NCBI GenBank assembly: GCA_017470055.1
Contig: JAFUFD010000060.1
Coordinates: forward strand, 35,392 to 99,391
Source of the DNA: Prevotella sp.
GTDB lineage: Bacteria > Bacteroidota > Bacteroidia > Bacteroidales > Bacteroidaceae
DNA length: 64,000 bases
Reading direction: 5' to 3'
Shown: positions 54,430-63,314 of the stretch, one piece after another
Layout: every line of letters begins with the position of its first letter
How positions within the stretch are numbered: the first letter of the stretch is position 1
Program-made: the position numbers and the translations under genes
The notes under the pieces: model-generated
The model's database searches: none
What the model saw: only the letters and a program-made list of their open reading frames with translations
Told to the model about the DNA's origin: nothing

Positions 54430-54488
54430 GAGAGAAACGAAGAACTGGATAAGCCAAATATTTAATATTATTTAACTTACCCAGTTCT
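54430..54488 (-). terminator. Terminator of the rseP unit
   Basis: A 13-bp stem with one G-U pair (54476-54488 with 54441-54453) follows the rseP stop on the minus strand and ends in a T-rich run. Confidence 0.7.
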
Positions 54489-54510
54489 ACTACACGTACC
54501 TTATTATATA

Positions 54511-55881
54511 TTATAGGTACCCTAACCAGCGTAGGATATCATTCAGGTTGGCGACGACCATCAAGAGGATGAGGATACCGAAGCCGACGTACTCGGCACG
54601 GATCATAAACTCCTCGGAAGGCTTGCGACGTGTAATCATCTCATAGATCAGGAACAGCACATGTCCCCCGTCGAGGGCAGGGATAGGCAGGATGTTCATG
54701 AAGGCGAGGATGATACTGAGGAAAGCGGTCATCTTCCAGAACATATACCAGTCCCACATGGGAGGGAAGAGGCTGCCTATGGCACCAAAACCTCCTAACG
54801 ACTTTGCCCCGTCGGCGCTGAACACATATTTCAGGTCGCCCACATAACCTGCAAGCACATCCCAGCCGTATTTGATGCCAGCAGGGATGCTCTCAAGGAA
54901 ACCATACTCTTTCGTAATCGGCTCATAAAGACCGGCAAGACTACTGACGACGAATCCCAGTTTCAGGTCGGGAGTCAGTTGGACAACAGCCGTGTCCCTC
55001 CTGCTCTCATTGCCAAATACTATCGTGACGGTGCGTGCCTTTAAACTGTCAGCAGGCGAGGTCGCCATGTCCAGCAAGTCCTGACGACGACCCAACTGGT
55101 CAACAAACTCGTTATAAGAGTCTATAGGACTATCATTGAGGGCAAGGATCTCATCACCCACCTGCATGCCGATCTTCTCCGCAGGAGTACCAGGGACAAT
55201 GCTGTCCACCTTGGCAGGAATCAACGGACGCACGAACGAAGGATCCGCTTTCAGCATCCCCAACAGGTTGAGGTCACCGGGCAGGTTGATGCTCATCTTC
55301 TTGCCGTCACGCATGATGTCCACCCGCTTAGCCTCGGAAATGTCACGGTAGAGATCGGCGGAGAAATCCTTGAAGGTCTTTTTCTCCGTACCTATTAAGA
55401 TATCACCGTCCTTGAAACCGTATGACTTCGCCTCCTGGTTGAACTTCATTCCCAGCGTCATGTTCTCGACGGGGATGTAGGTGTCACCCCAGTAGAACAG
55501 GATCATCGAGTAGATAAACAGGGCGAGCAGGAAGTTCACCAGCACACCGCCAATCATGATTAGCAGACGCTGCCAGGCGGGTTTAGCACGGAACTCCCAA
55601 GGCTGCACGGGTTGCTTCATCTGCTCCGTATCGAAACTCTCGTCAATCATACCGGCTATCTTACAATAGCCGCCCAACGGCAGCCAGCCGATACCATATT
55701 CCGTGTCACTGTTCTTGGGCTTGAACTTAAACAAACTGAACTTCCAGTCAAAGAAAACATAGAACTTCTCCACACGTACTCCGAAGAGTTTGGAGAAGAA
55801 GAAATGCCCGCCCTCATGGAGCAATACCAAGAGGGAGATGGCGAGGATAAACTGTAATACTCTGATTAAAAATACTTCCAT
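54511..55881 (-). CDS. rseP: Site-2 protease RseP
   Basis: The 456-residue intramembrane metalloprotease has HEGGH at residues 22-26, the third ligand motif NILPIPALDGGH near the C-terminus, four membrane segments and a PDZ region (IGMQVGDEILALNDSPI). It cleaves anti-sigma factors or signal peptides in the membrane. The gene is 53 bases after dxr, a conserved pairing. Confidence 0.94.
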   Translation of the reverse strand: MEVFLIRVLQFILAISLLVLLHEGGHFFFSKLFGVRVEKFYVFFDWKFSLFKFKPKNSDTEYGIGWLPLGGYCKIAGMIDESFDTEQMKQPVQPWEFRAKPAWQRLLIMIGGVLVNFLLALFIYSMILFYWGDTYIPVENMTLGMKFNQEAKSYGFKDGDILIGTEKKTFKDFSADLYRDISEAKRVDIMRDGKKMSINLPGDLNLLGMLKADPSFVRPLIPAKVDSIVPGTPAEKIGMQVGDEILALNDSPIDSYNEFVDQLGRRQDLLDMATSPADSLKARTVTIVFGNESRRDTAVVQLTPDLKLGFVVSSLAGLYEPITKEYGFLESIPAGIKYGWDVLAGYVGDLKYVFSADGAKSLGGFGAIGSLFPPMWDWYMFWKMTAFLSIILAFMNILPIPALDGGHVLFLIYEMITRRKPSEEFMIRAEYVGFGILILLMVVANLNDILRWLGYL

Positions 55882-55934
55882 TGTTAATAATTATTTTTAT
55901 TCGATATATCGATATTACGAGATATCGAGAGTCG

Positions 55935-57101
55935 TTATTTCGAGTTGTTCATCAATTCAGACGCAATATGCCTTGCCTCCGCATCTGTGGCGACATAGGT
56001 ATCGTAGTCCGGATTGGCGTCGAAAGCACACTTGACCATCGTCTCGGCGATGATGTCACTCATCTGCAGGAAACCGCACTTATCCTCCAAGAAGCCACGG
56101 TTCACAATCTCGTTGGCGGCATTCACGATACACGGCATGTTACCGCCCTTCTGGATTGCCTCAAAGGCAAGGGCGAGACAACGGAACTTCTTCAGGTCAG
56201 GCTCGAAGAACTCCAGTTTCTGTGACGCAAAGAGATCGAGGCGCTCACTGGAGAGGGTGAGACGCTTGGGGAATGAGAACGCATACTGGATGGGTAGTCG
56301 CATATCGGGCACACCCAGTTGTGCCTTGACGGCACCGTCCGCAAACTGCACGGCACTATGCACGATGCTCTGGGGATGCACCAACACCTGTATTTGTGAC
56401 GCTTTCACGCCAAAGAGCCATTTCGCCTCTATCACCTCGAAGCCCTTGTTCATCATCGAGGCGGAGTCTATCGTGATCTTCGCTCCCATGTCCCATGTCG
56501 GATGGCGCAGGGCATCGTCCTTGGTGACCTTGGCAATCTGCTCCATCGACATATTGCGGAAGGGACCGCCACTCGCTGTGAGCAGTATTTTCTCTATGGG
56601 GTTCTGGTCCTCACCCACCAGGCACTGGAAGATGGCGGAGTGCTCACTGTCGACAGGCAGGATGGGCGCATGATATTGTACTGCCAATGACTGGATCAAC
56701 TCTCCAGCGACCACCAACGTCTCCTTATTGGCAAGGGCTATCGCCTTTCGTGCCCTGATGGCGTGGATGGTAGGTGACAGACCTGCAAAGCCCACCATCG
56801 CCGTCAGCACCATGTCGATGGGGTTTGCCTCTACGATCTCATCCAGTGCCTGCTTGCCGGCATACACCTTTACGTCGGGCATGTCGTCCATCAGCCGCTT
56901 GAGTTCGTCATAACGGTCCTCGTTGGCGATGACGATAGCGGCAGGCTTGAACTGGTGTGCCTGTTGCGCCAGCAGTTCCACCTTGTTATTTGCCGTCAAG
57001 CAATACACCTCATAGAGGTCGGAATGCTCCTCTATCACTTGCAGCGCTTGTGTGCCTATCGACCCCGTAGAGCCGAGGATGGCAATTTGTCTTTTCTTCA
57101 T
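55935..57101 (-). CDS. dxr: 1-deoxy-D-xylulose 5-phosphate reductoisomerase
   Basis: The 388-residue protein has the NADPH motif ILGSTGSIGTQAL, the metal/substrate region VDSEHSAIFQCL and TASGGPFR, and the C-terminal FDANPDYDTYV. It catalyses the second step of the MEP pathway. It overlaps rimM by 4 bases. Confidence 0.96.
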   Translation of the reverse strand: MKKRQIAILGSTGSIGTQALQVIEEHSDLYEVYCLTANNKVELLAQQAHQFKPAAIVIANEDRYDELKRLMDDMPDVKVYAGKQALDEIVEANPIDMVLTAMVGFAGLSPTIHAIRARKAIALANKETLVVAGELIQSLAVQYHAPILPVDSEHSAIFQCLVGEDQNPIEKILLTASGGPFRNMSMEQIAKVTKDDALRHPTWDMGAKITIDSASMMNKGFEVIEAKWLFGVKASQIQVLVHPQSIVHSAVQFADGAVKAQLGVPDMRLPIQYAFSFPKRLTLSSERLDLFASQKLEFFEPDLKKFRCLALAFEAIQKGGNMPCIVNAANEIVNRGFLEDKCGFLQMSDIIAETMVKCAFDANPDYDTYVATDAEARHIASELMNNSK

Positions 57102-57604
57102 AGTTCTAACAATCCCTCAGGGATCTCCATAGTTATTGTTCTTTCTTTGGTATTGATATCGGTAATGAGGTCGTCGGAGGCAGGGATGAGCCGTCCGTCC
57201 TCCAGTTCGAAGAGAATGTTTGCTGTCGCATCGTCGACGGCGGCGATCTTGCCTACCGTCTTGCCTCCCTTTGCCTCCACCAAGTCAAAGCCTACGAGAC
57301 TGTTAAGGGTGGGCGTGTCATCCTCCTCCGCGAGGGCACGAGGGAAATAGACACCGCAGCCCGTCAGTTCCGAGGCACGCTGCTGGGTGTCTACGTCGCA
57401 GAACTTCACGAGGGCAAGGGAATCGGAGCGGAAGCGGTATTCCTCCATGAAGAAAGGCACGAGGATACCGTCAATCTCCAACACGAGATAGTCGGCATCC
57501 ACACGGTCGAAGATATCATCGTCAAACTGGAACGACACCTCGCCTTTCACGCCATGCGCCTTTCCCAGTCTTCCTATCTTATATACCTCCTCTTCCCTGA
57601 TCAT
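57098..57604 (-). CDS. rimM: 16S rRNA processing protein RimM
   Basis: The 168-residue protein has a beta-barrel RimM N-domain (IGRLGKAHGVKGEVSFQF) and a PRC-barrel C-domain (LIPASDDLITDIN). It assists 30S head maturation with S19. It overlaps both murA and dxr by 4 bases. Confidence 0.93.
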   Translation of the reverse strand: MIREEEVYKIGRLGKAHGVKGEVSFQFDDDIFDRVDADYLVLEIDGILVPFFMEEYRFRSDSLALVKFCDVDTQQRASELTGCGVYFPRALAEEDDTPTLNSLVGFDLVEAKGGKTVGKIAAVDDATANILFELEDGRLIPASDDLITDINTKERTITMEIPEGLLEL

Positions 57605-58935
57605 ATTCTCTCAATCTTTGCCCCTAAAGCATTCAGGCGATCCTCGATATGCTCATAGCCACGGTCTATCTGCTCGATATTGCTAATCGTACTGGTGCCG
57701 TTGGCACTCATGGCGGCAATCAACAGGGCGATACCTGCACGGATATCCGGACTCGACATGCGACTGGCACGCAGGGTCAGTTTGCGGTCATGCCCCACGA
57801 CGACGGCACGATGGGGATCGCAGAGGATGATCTGCGCACCCATGTCGATGAGTCGGTCGACGAAGAACAGACGGCTCTCGAACATCTTCTGATGGAACAG
57901 CACGGAGCCGCGAGCCTGTGTCGCCACCACGATGAGCACACTGAGCAGGTCAGGTGTCAGTCCCGGCCATGGCGCATCGGCAAGTGTCATGATGGTACCG
58001 TCGATAAACGAGTCCACGACATAGTGTTTCTGGCGTGGGATATAAAGGTCGTCGCCATCCACCTCCACCTTCACACCTAAGCGGCGGAAGGCTTCGGGAA
58101 TGATGCCGAGGTCTTTCAATGATACATCCTTGATGCGCACACCGTCGCCCACCATCGCCGCCATGCCGATAAACGAGCCCACCTCAATCATGTCTGGCAA
58201 CAGTCGATGCTGTGTACCATGCAGTTGCTCCACACCCACGATGGTAAGCAGGTTGCTGCCGATGCCACTGATATTAGCACCCATGCGGTTCAGCATGTGG
58301 CAAAGTTGTTGCACGTAAGGCTCACAGGCGGCATTGTAGATGGTCGTCGTACCTTTGGCGAAGACGGCAGCCATGATGATGTTCGCGGTTCCCGTCACAG
58401 AAGCCTCGTCGAGCAACATATAGGTGCCTTTGAGGGTGTTGGGTGTCGGGTGATGGGCGTTGGACGGCAGTGCCGAAATCTCATAGACATTACGGTCGTC
58501 TATATGATGGAACTTGGCTCCTAACTTCTCAAAACCTAAGAAATGGGTGTCCAGTCGGCGACGACCAATCTTGTCACCACCAGGCTTCGTGATGACAGCC
58601 TTGCCCATACGTGCCAGCAACGGACCGATCATCAGGACGGAGCCACGCAATTGAGCACACTTATGTACGAACTCGTCGCTCTCCAAATAGTTCAGATTGA
58701 GTTGGTCGGCTTGGAAAGAGAAAGTGTTGGCTGCCGGCTTCTCCACCTTCACACCGATATCCCTCAAGAGTTGGATGAGGTTGTTGACATCACGGATGTC
58801 TGGGATATTATGGATGGTTACCCTCTCACTGGTCAGCAGCGTGGCGCAGATAACCTGCAACGCCTCGTTCTTGGCTCCCTGCGGGATGATAGTACCACTG
58901 AGCGGATGCCCACCTTCTATCTTGAATGATGCCAT
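57601..58935 (-). CDS. murA: UDP-N-acetylglucosamine 1-carboxyvinyltransferase, Asp-type active site
   Basis: The 444-residue EPSP-type enzyme adds enolpyruvate to UDP-GlcNAc in the first step of peptidoglycan synthesis. Lys22-Asn23 of the N-terminal motif are present. In the catalytic loop, where most bacteria have Cys (E. coli Cys115), this protein has Asp121 in PGGDKIGRRR. The same Cys-to-Asp exchange in other bacteria keeps activity but prevents covalent reaction with fosfomycin. It directly follows the DUF4290 gene. Confidence 0.95.
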   Translation of the reverse strand: MASFKIEGGHPLSGTIIPQGAKNEALQVICATLLTSERVTIHNIPDIRDVNNLIQLLRDIGVKVEKPAANTFSFQADQLNLNYLESDEFVHKCAQLRGSVLMIGPLLARMGKAVITKPGGDKIGRRRLDTHFLGFEKLGAKFHHIDDRNVYEISALPSNAHHPTPNTLKGTYMLLDEASVTGTANIIMAAVFAKGTTTIYNAACEPYVQQLCHMLNRMGANISGIGSNLLTIVGVEQLHGTQHRLLPDMIEVGSFIGMAAMVGDGVRIKDVSLKDLGIIPEAFRRLGVKVEVDGDDLYIPRQKHYVVDSFIDGTIMTLADAPWPGLTPDLLSVLIVVATQARGSVLFHQKMFESRLFFVDRLIDMGAQIILCDPHRAVVVGHDRKLTLRASRMSSPDIRAGIALLIAAMSANGTSTISNIEQIDRGYEHIEDRLNALGAKIERI

Positions 58936-59541
58936 TTATTTCTTCTTTTTACCGTTGCGCTTTACATTGTCAGAGACCACTCCAGCCGAACGGTCGAAAC
59001 GGAAAGTCTGGAGGTCCAGTTGTATCTTCCCGTCAGTGAAGCGGGCGAGGTCGTCAGCCACTTTCTCGTCGTCCATCGAGCCATGTCCCCATGTGGCGAG
59101 GTTACGCTTCATCTGGTTTGCCGTCAGGCGCACCAGTTCGTCACGCTCCTCTCCCGCCGGCATGGTCTTCAACTTCTCGAACAACTGCTCTATCAGTCTT
59201 CCATAATGGCGCATGCGGGCACCTCCAGAGGGATGCTCCATGGGCTGGGGCTTCGACAGAATCTTCTCTGCCGCGCTCACATCGAAGGGCCAGTCGATAT
59301 CCAATTGCTTACGACTCATCAGGTAGAGATGGTCCCACAGTGTCTGCTCGGCATTCGTGCTATCCTGCACCTGCGGGTTCTTGTTCTCCATCAGACGTAC
59401 GATGGTCTTGGCGCATTTCAGCCGCTCCGCCTTGTCGGGCAGACTGCATGCATGCTCCACCATCTTCTGAATCTCTCGCCCGTACTCGGGCATCAGCAAC
59501 TTCTCCCGTTGCGTGTTATAATCCAATCCTTTTATATCCAT
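58936..59541 (-). CDS. DUF4290 protein
   Basis: The 201-residue protein begins MDIKGLDYNTQREKLLMPEYG, characteristic of DUF4290 in Bacteroidota, and is largely helical with a Lys-rich end. No signal peptide is present. It always seems to sit before murA and rimM in this phylum; function unknown. Confidence 0.85.
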   Translation of the reverse strand: MDIKGLDYNTQREKLLMPEYGREIQKMVEHACSLPDKAERLKCAKTIVRLMENKNPQVQDSTNAEQTLWDHLYLMSRKQLDIDWPFDVSAAEKILSKPQPMEHPSGGARMRHYGRLIEQLFEKLKTMPAGEERDELVRLTANQMKRNLATWGHGSMDDEKVADDLARFTDGKIQLDLQTFRFDRSAGVVSDNVKRNGKKKK

Positions 59542-59545
59542 ATCG

Positions 59546-60238
59546 CTAAATCAGTTTCTTGGGTTTGATGGCTACAAAGTCTTTCAGGTAGAACGGCACG
59601 AAATAGGCGACATCCTCTGTCTGTCCGTTCAGCAGACGTTTCTCCGCCAATGGCTGCATCCACTTGGCGACGGGCTCAATGCCATCAATATAGTGGGCGT
59701 TCGGATGGTTGATAACCTCCATACACTTCTTCGCGCCATTACCGAAGAAATACACAGGACGCTCGTCCAACCACTCCTTATAGGTATCGCCAGTCACCAC
59801 ATCGGCACCCACTGGGCGCACCTCTCTCAAGGCACGGTCGTAGAGGGCGGCATAAACCTCCATCCGTCGTGCGTCGAGCATCGGACAGAGCAAAGCGGTC
59901 TCCTCTATCTCCTCATGTCCCAGCAACACGGGGATACACAGCAGTTCGAGGGTCGGCACTCCTATCAGTTTCAGGTTACGTCCATAGCAGACGCCCTTTG
60001 CCATCGACACCCCGATGCGCAGTCCTGTGTAGGATCCTGGTCCGCAACTCACGGCGACAGCATCGAACGGGATGGCGTGGCTGTCCGTAAACGACAGAGC
60101 CTCATCGACCATCGACCCCAGCCGTTCCGCATGGTTCGGACCGCTATGGTCCTCCTCATGGTAGATGCAGTGGCTGTCTTCCGACACGGCGACAGAGCAA
60201 ACCGACGTACTGGTCTCTATATGTAAAATGCAAGCCAT
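59546..60238 (-). CDS. tsaB: tRNA threonylcarbamoyladenosine biosynthesis protein TsaB
   Basis: The start chosen is ATG 60238 (MACILHIETSTSVCSVAVS), since the frame upstream crosses the promoter region. The 230-residue ASKHA protein has the N-terminal fold and VSCGPGSYTGLRIGVSMAKG. With TsaD and TsaE it makes t6A37 in tRNA. A minus-strand -7 box TACCTTTG lies at 60266-60273. It leads the tsaB-DUF4290-murA-rimM-dxr-rseP unit. Confidence 0.94.
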   Translation of the reverse strand: MACILHIETSTSVCSVAVSEDSHCIYHEEDHSGPNHAERLGSMVDEALSFTDSHAIPFDAVAVSCGPGSYTGLRIGVSMAKGVCYGRNLKLIGVPTLELLCIPVLLGHEEIEETALLCPMLDARRMEVYAALYDRALREVRPVGADVVTGDTYKEWLDERPVYFFGNGAKKCMEVINHPNAHYIDGIEPVAKWMQPLAEKRLLNGQTEDVAYFVPFYLKDFVAIKPKKLI

Positions 60239-60376
60239 TCTTTCTCTTCTCCTTATTATAAGGTGCAAAGGTACGAATAAGTGAGCAAAATGCAAAAGGA
60301 AAATTTATTTTTCTTTTCATTTTCGTCCCCTCCTTGCCAAATGCAAGAACTGCATTCCCTAAATTTCAATATCAAC

Positions 60377-60475
60377 ATTCGTCCATAAAAATGTGCAAAA
60401 CAACTATTTATTCGTCCATAAAAATGTGAAAGTTTACTTATTATTCGTCAATAAAATTGTGAAGCCCTTGCGTAA
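60377..60475 (+). repeat. Three 33-base direct repeats (iterons)
   Basis: Units start at 60377, 60410 and 60443, exactly 33 bases apart. The first 19 bases, ATTCGTCCATAAAAATGTG, are identical in units 1 and 2 and change at two positions in unit 3; the remaining 14 bases differ. Unit 3 overlaps the -33 region of the downstream promoter. Confidence 0.9.
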
Positions 60476-60498
60476 ATCACTGAAAATATGTAACTTTG
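60467..60498 (+). promoter_or_regulatory. Promoter of the AAA_14/DUF4143 gene
   Basis: CTTG (60467-60470), a 20-base spacer and TAACTTTG (60491-60498) precede ATG 60531 by 32 bases. Confidence 0.68.
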
Positions 60499-60530
60499 CA
60501 GCAATCAGTTTTTAAAAATGAAACATTGAT

Positions 60531-61850
60531 ATGAAAAGAGCACTTTATAATTCGCTATTAAAATGGAAAAAGTCTCCCCGCAGGAAGCCTCTCATCCTAG
60601 AAGGTGCCCGTCAGGTTGGGAAGACTTGGTTGTTGCAAGAATTTGGAAGAAACGAATATGAGAACATGGTCTACATTAATTGCTCAGAGCAAGAATTTGC
60701 TAAGAATTTGTTTATGGACGATCTTGTTCCTAATCGTATTCTACGTGATATAGTTGCAAATACAGGACAGCGTATCATACCTGGACGTACACTGATTTTC
60801 TTTGACGAGATACAGGATGCGCCAAAGGGCATAACTGCATTGAAATATTTCTGTGAGGATGCCCCTGAACAACATGTTGTGGTAGCGGGCTCATTATTAG
60901 GTGTTGTGCATCATCCTGGAGAATCATATCCAGTTGGTAAAGTTAATTTATTAAGGCTATATCCTATGACTTTTGACGAGTTCATTTGGGCTAAAGGAAA
61001 TGCTACACTCGAGAGAATGGTCAAAGACTGTGAATGGGAATCCTTTACGGCTGTGGACCATTATCTGAAAGACCTGCTTCGACAATATTTTTATGTGGGC
61101 GGAATGCCTGAGGCTGTATTGGAATGGGTAACAACAGAGGATGTTCTCAACGTCAGGGATATACAAAACAGAATACTTGTATCGTATGCCAATGACATAT
61201 CCAAGCATACCGGTAATGATACAGAGCATGTTCGAATGGTATGGAATAGCATACCCGCACAGTTGGCAAAGGAAAACAAGAAATTCGTTTATGGAGCCGT
61301 CCGTAAAGGTGGTCGGGCAAAAGATTTTGAAGTGGCAATACAGTGGCTGGTGGATGCAGGATTAACCTATAAAATCCATCGATGTAATTCACCAGAACAA
61401 CCTCTGAAGTTTTATGAAGACTTCGATGCTTTTAAACTATATCTGCTTGATGTGGGACTTTTAGGAGCATTGAGTAAAGTTTCTGCAGGTAAGATGTTGG
61501 TTAATAATGATGTGTTCAAAGAATATAAGGGGGCTTTTACAGAAAATTACGTCTTAGAACAACTGATTACTTCTGAAAATTTAGTCATCTATTATTTCTC
61601 TAAGGAAAATTCCAAAGTTGAAGTTGACTTCCTTGTACAAACAAACAATCGAGTAATTCCTATTGAGGTAAAGGCTGAGGAAAATGTGAAAAGCAAGTCA
61701 CTGTCGCAATTTGTCCGAATAGATCACCCAGACAAGAAATTGAAGGGCTTGCGTTGCTCTATGAAACCCTATATTGACCAAGAATGGATGGAAAACATCC
61801 CACTTTATAGCATAAAGGCATATATTGACAAAGAGAATGAAGCGTTCTAA
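60531..61850 (+). CDS. AAA_14/DUF4143 family ATPase
   Basis: The 439-residue protein has a P-loop GARQVGKT near residue 28, Walker B FFDEIQD, a VAGSLLG sensor-like segment, and a C-terminal DUF4143 domain with a PD-(D/E)XK-like end (VEVDFLVQ, PIEVKAEE). The family is common in Bacteroidota, often as strain-specific copies, and its role is unknown. The gene is clearly more AT-rich than its neighbours, suggesting transfer. Upstream iterons suggest self-regulation. Confidence 0.88.
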   Translation: MKRALYNSLLKWKKSPRRKPLILEGARQVGKTWLLQEFGRNEYENMVYINCSEQEFAKNLFMDDLVPNRILRDIVANTGQRIIPGRTLIFFDEIQDAPKGITALKYFCEDAPEQHVVVAGSLLGVVHHPGESYPVGKVNLLRLYPMTFDEFIWAKGNATLERMVKDCEWESFTAVDHYLKDLLRQYFYVGGMPEAVLEWVTTEDVLNVRDIQNRILVSYANDISKHTGNDTEHVRMVWNSIPAQLAKENKKFVYGAVRKGGRAKDFEVAIQWLVDAGLTYKIHRCNSPEQPLKFYEDFDAFKLYLLDVGLLGALSKVSAGKMLVNNDVFKEYKGAFTENYVLEQLITSENLVIYYFSKENSKVEVDFLVQTNNRVIPIEVKAEENVKSKSLSQFVRIDHPDKKLKGLRCSMKPYIDQEWMENIPLYSIKAYIDKENEAF

Positions 61851-62072
61851 CGACCCGTTTGTAAGCCTCAAACACCTTGAAAGTAAGCCTCAAATCATTC
61901 CCATGTCAGGAAAGAGTGTTCCAGATGTCCACTCCCCTACTCCCGTCCTGAAACACCCTGTAAATCGATGTTTCAGAAGAAAAACGGAGTAGATTTTTCA
62001 AAATCCTTTTTTATGCGTCATTCTACGAAGGTACGGGCTCCGAAGGGAGGATGTAGGGGCTTCGTCCATGAG
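61851..62072. other. Intergenic region with short repeats
   Basis: No convincing gene is present. GTAAGCCTCAAA occurs at 61861 and 61883 (22 bases apart). A perfect 8-bp inverted repeat CTGAAACA/TGTTTCAG lies at 61948-61976. A plus-strand frame from 61968 runs into the following 21-base repeats but has no promoter that I can see. Confidence 0.6.
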
Positions 62073-62200
62073 AAGCCTCCTCACGAAAATTACCAGCCTC
62101 CTCACGAAAATTACCAGCCTCCTCACGGAAAATACCAGCCTCCTCACGGAAAATACCAGCCTCCTCACTGAAATGAGCAGGCTGCTCATGGAAAACTGTA
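62073..62200. repeat. 21-base tandem repeat, six units
   Basis: GCCTCC cores occur at 62075, 62096, 62117, 62138, 62159 and (degenerate) 62180, exactly 21 bases apart. Units 1-2 and 3-4 form identical pairs differing in the AAAATTAC or GGAAAATAC end. Because 21 is divisible by three, one reading frame stays open on each strand (heptads like PPHENYQ on plus, EEAGNFR on minus), so openness is not evidence of coding. Confidence 0.9.
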
Positions 62201-62252
62201 ACCTTTATGACAACAAAATTCATCGAAGACACCTGCCGACTTAGAGTCGAAC

Positions 62253-62303
62253 AATCGGTTGACTGGAGTCAGCAGGTCTGTCGACTGGAGTCGACAACCG
62301 ATT
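62253..62303. repeat. Inverted repeat with nested GTCGAC palindrome
   Basis: AATCGGTTG (62253-62261) and CAACCGATT (62295-62303) flank two near-copies of GACTGGAGTC, the second inside GTCGACTGGAGTCGAC. Role unknown. Confidence 0.75.
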
Positions 62304-62371
62304 AGGATATTTCCAACAACTGATTACAATGGCATTTATTATTGAATACATAGGGACTAATAAACGCAAAA

Positions 62372-62405
62372 GATGGCACCTACACAACGTAGATGCCATC
62401 CTTTT
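62372..62405 (-). terminator. Terminator of the leucine-rich repeat gene
   Basis: On the minus strand a stem of 7 plus 4 bp (62394-62400 with 62372-62378; 62389-62392 with 62380-62383) ends in TTTTGCGTTTATT, shortly after the stop codon at 62422. Confidence 0.8.
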
Positions 62406-62421
62406 AATATATCCAATCAAG

Positions 62422-62990
62422 TTACTTTACAATCACCTTACGACCGTTGATGATATACACGCCCTTAGGCAGTCCTTCAAGTGATGTGGCATGACTCTGT
62501 ATCTTCTGACCTCTCAGATTATAGACATTATAATCGGCTTTTGGGGGCGCTGGTATCGCTGTGATACCTGTTGGATCACCCTCGACTATATTGGAAAAAT
62601 TCTTCCACCCTTCTGCTAACTCATACTTACTTTTTGTTCCTTTAGGAACATACAGCGTACTACTTTCATAAGTAGTATTATCAAAAACATAATCGTCTAT
62701 ATCGAATAGGATTTCTATTTTTGAGATGACAGAAGTCAGACCAGAACACGACGAGAAAGCTTGCCATCCAATATTCGTCACGCTATTAGGTATCGTGATG
62801 GAAGTAAGACCAGAGCAACTATAGAAAGCAAAATCTCCGATGCTCGTCACACCATCTGGAATACTAATCGAAGTTAAACTACTGCAACCGTAGAAAGCAG
62901 CATATCCAATGGTCGTCACACCATCTTGAATAGTAATAGAAGTCAAATTACTACAGTCCGCGAACGCATAATTTCCTATGCTTGTTACGG
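62422..62990 (-). pseudogene. 3' fragment of a BspA-like leucine-rich repeat surface protein
   Basis: The frame encodes about four LRR_5 units (for example DGVTSIGDFAFYSCSGLTSI), a spacer (TLYVPKGTKSKYELAEGW) and a C-terminal VYNLRGQKIQ...GVYIINGRKVIVK tail similar to type IX-type sorting ends in Prevotella. Similarity starts abruptly at about 62990 within a repeat unit; farther upstream the frame is closed by a TAA at 63009, and there is no ATG or signal peptide. It is probably the remnant of a larger gene truncated by rearrangement. Confidence 0.8.
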
Positions 62991-63020
62991 AGAAAATTAT
63001 AACTCTTTAGAAATCATTTT

Positions 63021-63247
63021 GTTACCTCTTTCTGAGTGGTAGTTAGGTAACGATTTAGAAACGAGCTGAATTACATATTCTGTCTCGTTATACACATTTC
63101 CAAAGAACGCTTCTTAGTGAGTGCAAAGATAATCATTTATTCTGTTACCACCAAAGAAACTGGCAAAAACTTAACGTTTTTATAGGATTCTGTTACCTCT
63201 TCTCTGGTTATTATATGTCATTTAGTTACCAAGTCCATTTTGGTAAC
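63021..63247. repeat. Cluster of GTTACC/GGTAAC sites around an orphan promoter
   Basis: GTTACC occurs at 63021, 63144, 63192 and 63225, and GGTAAC at 63046 and 63242. GTTACCAA/TTGGTAAC (63225-63247) is a perfect 8-bp inverted repeat; GTTACCTCTT and GGTAACGATTT each occur twice. A minus-strand TATCTTTG -7 box lies among them at 63124-63131, but only very short frames follow it. Confidence 0.75.
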
Positions 63248-63314
63248 GATTTCCATTTGTTACGACGTCTGCATTATCCGCCCACCATCCCCACGGCAGA
63301 CTGCTTCGTTATTG

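Noticed and set aside
60377-60475. CRISPR array
   Set aside because: Only three 19-base cores with 14-base intervals, located over a promoter, and no cas genes.
61968-62171. Pro/His-rich repeat protein on the plus strand
   Set aside because: The 21-base repeat keeps frames open on both strands equally, and there is no promoter or ribosome-binding context.
62073-62200. CRISPR array
   Set aside because: The 21-base units are contiguous with no variable spacers.
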